A stretch of 7,369 bases of DNA, taken from assembly GCA_013695975.1 (NCBI GenBank), contig JACCZL010000125.1, forward strand, positions 1-7,369. Reading direction: 5' to 3'. The notes beneath the pieces are model-generated. The model was not told the origin of the DNA, made no database searches, and saw only the letters and a program-made list of their open reading frames with translations. This document shows positions 6,259 through 7,369 of this stretch, one piece after another (the first letter of the stretch is position 1; every line of letters starts with the position of its first letter). The stretch is from Chloroflexota bacterium. Lineage in GTDB: Bacteria; Chloroflexota; UBA6077; JACCZL01. The translations under genes and the position numbers were made by a program.

Positions 6259-7047
6259 GTGCGAACGAACAGTGTCAAGCGCGCCATTCGCGAGGGGCGA
6301 CCGACCATCGGCACCTGGCTCAGCCTCGCGAGTATCCTCGCCGCCGAGCGGATGGCGCAAGCCGGCTTCGACTGGCTGACGATCGACCTCGAGCACTCGC
6401 CCACGAACTGGGAGACGGCTATGGCGATGTCCGCCGTGGTCGCTGCCCAGGGCGTTGCGCCCCTGGTCCGAGTTCCGAGCTCGAGCGATGAGAACATCAA
6501 GCGCGCGCTCGACCTCGGAGCCTACGGCATCGTGGCGCCGATGGTCACGAGCCCCGACCAGGCCCGAGCCGTCGTCGCCTCCTGCAAATACCCTCCCCAG
6601 GGCGTCCGGAGCCTGGCCGGCGGACGCAACGACCTCGGCTGGGACACCGACAGCGCGACCTACTTTGCTCACGCCAACGACGAGATCTTCGTCTGCATCC
6701 AGATCGAGCACACCGACGCCCTCGACCGGCTCGACGACATCCTGGCGGTGCCCGGCGTCGACTGCGCCTTCGTCGGTCCCCAGGACCTGACCGCCTCGCT
6801 CGGGATCCAGCCGCCCCAGCTCGACAGCCCGGATCCCCGCTACGAGAAGGCCCTCGTTCAGGTGCTGGACGCGGGCCGCCGACACGGCGTCGGCGTTGGG
6901 CTGATGGTAGCCTCGGCCCACCAGGCCCGGCGCCGCTGGGAACAGGGTTTCACGATGGTCGCCCTGGCGGCCGAGGTCCGTATCCTCACCGCCGCGGCAG
7001 TCCAGGCTGTCAAGGAGATCAAGTCCGGCAGCCCGGTTAGTGCTTGA
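6259..7047 (+). CDS. HpcH/HpaI family class II aldolase (2-oxo acid aldolase)
   Basis: A 262-residue cytoplasmic enzyme, normal length for the family that includes 4-hydroxy-2-oxoheptanedioate aldolase and 2-dehydro-3-deoxyglucarate aldolase. These TIM-barrel enzymes use a divalent metal to cleave or form 4-hydroxy-2-oxo acids, usually yielding pyruvate or a related oxo acid. The expected active-site residues are present: H46 in DLEH (43-46), R71 in VRVP, metal ligands E150 (IQIE) and D176 (FVGPQD), plus YPPQGVRS (111-118) and a GYxxAP-type element (YGIVAP, 89-94). The numbering is one off the E. coli HpaI residues H45, R70, E149 and D175. Translation starts at GTG 6259 with AAGGGAG 7 nt upstream. 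The last codons overlap the next gene by 8 nt, so the two are translated as a pair. No neighbouring catabolic genes reveal the substrate, so it is left open. Confidence 0.92.
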   Translation: MRTNSVKRAIREGRPTIGTWLSLASILAAERMAQAGFDWLTIDLEHSPTNWETAMAMSAVVAAQGVAPLVRVPSSSDENIKRALDLGAYGIVAPMVTSPDQARAVVASCKYPPQGVRSLAGGRNDLGWDTDSATYFAHANDEIFVCIQIEHTDALDRLDDILAVPGVDCAFVGPQDLTASLGIQPPQLDSPDPRYEKALVQVLDAGRRHGVGVGLMVASAHQARRRWEQGFTMVALAAEVRILTAAAVQAVKEIKSGSPVSA

Positions 7048-7300
7048 GGTCTGCGCCGTATGCGGCGACGAGGTCGTCGAGCCGGCGCCAATCGGCATTG
7101 GCTCGATGCTCTTCCACGCCGGGTGCCTGCCCCGCTGTCGCTTCTGCGATCGGCCGTACAATCTCGACGAAGCCGGCTGGGACTTCCGCGGTGGCGTCGC
7201 CTGGTCCGACCAGTGGGGCTACGTCCCCCGCCTGCACGCGGCCGCCTGCCCCGCCTGCACCGACGACGCCGAGCGCCGCGACTACGGCGCCGGCTGGTAG
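7040..7300 (+). CDS. Small LIM-like zinc-binding protein, function unknown
   Basis: An 86-residue protein with nine candidate zinc ligands: C5, C8, H26, C29, C33, C36, H66, C70 and C73. The order C-x2-C-x17-H-x2-C-x3-C-x2-C followed by H-x3-C-x2-C closely follows the LIM double zinc finger, except for one extra residue between C29 and C33 and a longer 33-residue stretch before C70. Between the fingers lies an aromatic segment (W47, F49, W55, W59, Y61). It starts at a GTG inside the last codons of the aldolase (overlap GTGCTTGA) with no clear ribosome binding site, which points to translational coupling. I know no named family for it. LIM-type fingers usually mediate protein contacts, so a partner or regulator of the aldolase is possible, but that is inference. 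The later in-frame ATG at 7106 would lose the first CxxC, so the GTG start is preferred. Confidence 0.7.
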   Translation: MLEVCAVCGDEVVEPAPIGIGSMLFHAGCLPRCRFCDRPYNLDEAGWDFRGGVAWSDQWGYVPRLHAAACPACTDDAERRDYGAGW

Positions 7301-7369
7301 CGACACCACATGCTTCCCGCGAATACTTGCGCCACCGTCGCCCCCCCAGCCCCCCCCGGAACTCGGGGG
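7301..7369 (+). other. C-rich intergenic edge with a terminal GC hairpin
   Basis: After the small zinc protein the sequence has C7 (7341-7347), AG, then C8 (7350-7357). CCCCCG (7353-7358) and CGGGGG (7364-7369) form a 6-bp stem around the loop GAACT. It could be the stem of a terminator for the aldolase pair, but the window ends before a T-run could be seen. Confidence 0.3.

Noticed and set aside
6130..7161. 343-residue minus-strand open frame
   Set aside because: Covers the complement of the aldolase and small zinc protein and lacks domain features or a good start.
1..7369. CRISPR array, insertion sequence, tRNA/rRNA or phage-defence island
   Set aside because: No regularly spaced repeats, terminal inverted repeats with a transposase, RNA-gene cores or defence-gene motifs were seen; the CPBP (Abi-family) name alone does not indicate defence.

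Overview
The window is dense, GC-rich bacterial chromosome with no mobile-element, CRISPR, tRNA or rRNA signature. It most resembles a member of the Chloroflexota, which is an inference from two things: the secreted amidase carries an N-terminal module of the FGYP / FQRE type that I associate with that phylum, and the RNase J has an SDCVRVE-type variant of its usual motif. Base composition and codon use look uniform, so nothing suggests recent transfer.

Layout from left to right. Positions 1-1222 (minus) hold the N-terminal 407 residues of a LarA-like (lactate racemase domain, DUF2088) protein that runs off the left edge; because it has no stop inside the window it is easily missed. Upstream of it on the same strand lie a CPBP-family intramembrane protease (2333-1371) and nrdR (2821-2369), a zinc-ribbon/ATP-cone repressor of ribonucleotide reductase genes. 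These three form a leftward series; nrdR and the protease are 35 nt apart and probably co-transcribed. A 56-bp divergent control region (2822-2877) separates nrdR from a rightward ribonuclease J gene (2878-4545). It contains a good nrdR promoter whose predicted start point falls at the nrdR ATG, a 19-bp dyad and a 7-bp tandem repeat. RNase J converges, with 6 nt between stops, on a leftward gene for a secreted N-acetylmuramoyl-L-alanine amidase (6090-4552). A second divergent region (6091-6258) leads to a rightward HpcH/HpaI-family class II aldolase (6259-7047), whose stop codon overlaps the start of an 86-residue, LIM-like cysteine/histidine zinc-binding protein (7040-7300). The right edge is C-rich and ends in a GC hairpin.

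The genes are mostly housekeeping: deoxyribonucleotide control (NrdR), RNA processing and decay (RNase J), cell-wall turnover (amidase) and small-molecule oxo/hydroxy-acid chemistry (LarA-like protein, aldolase). I see no single pathway joining them. The least ordinary items are the LIM-like small protein translationally coupled to the aldolase, the dockerin/EF-hand-like loop inside the amidase catalytic domain, the apparently leaderless nrdR promoter with its dyad, and the complete nickel-pincer residue set of the LarA homologue. I did not find a convincing new multi-gene system. There is no gene-free stretch longer than 300 bases.
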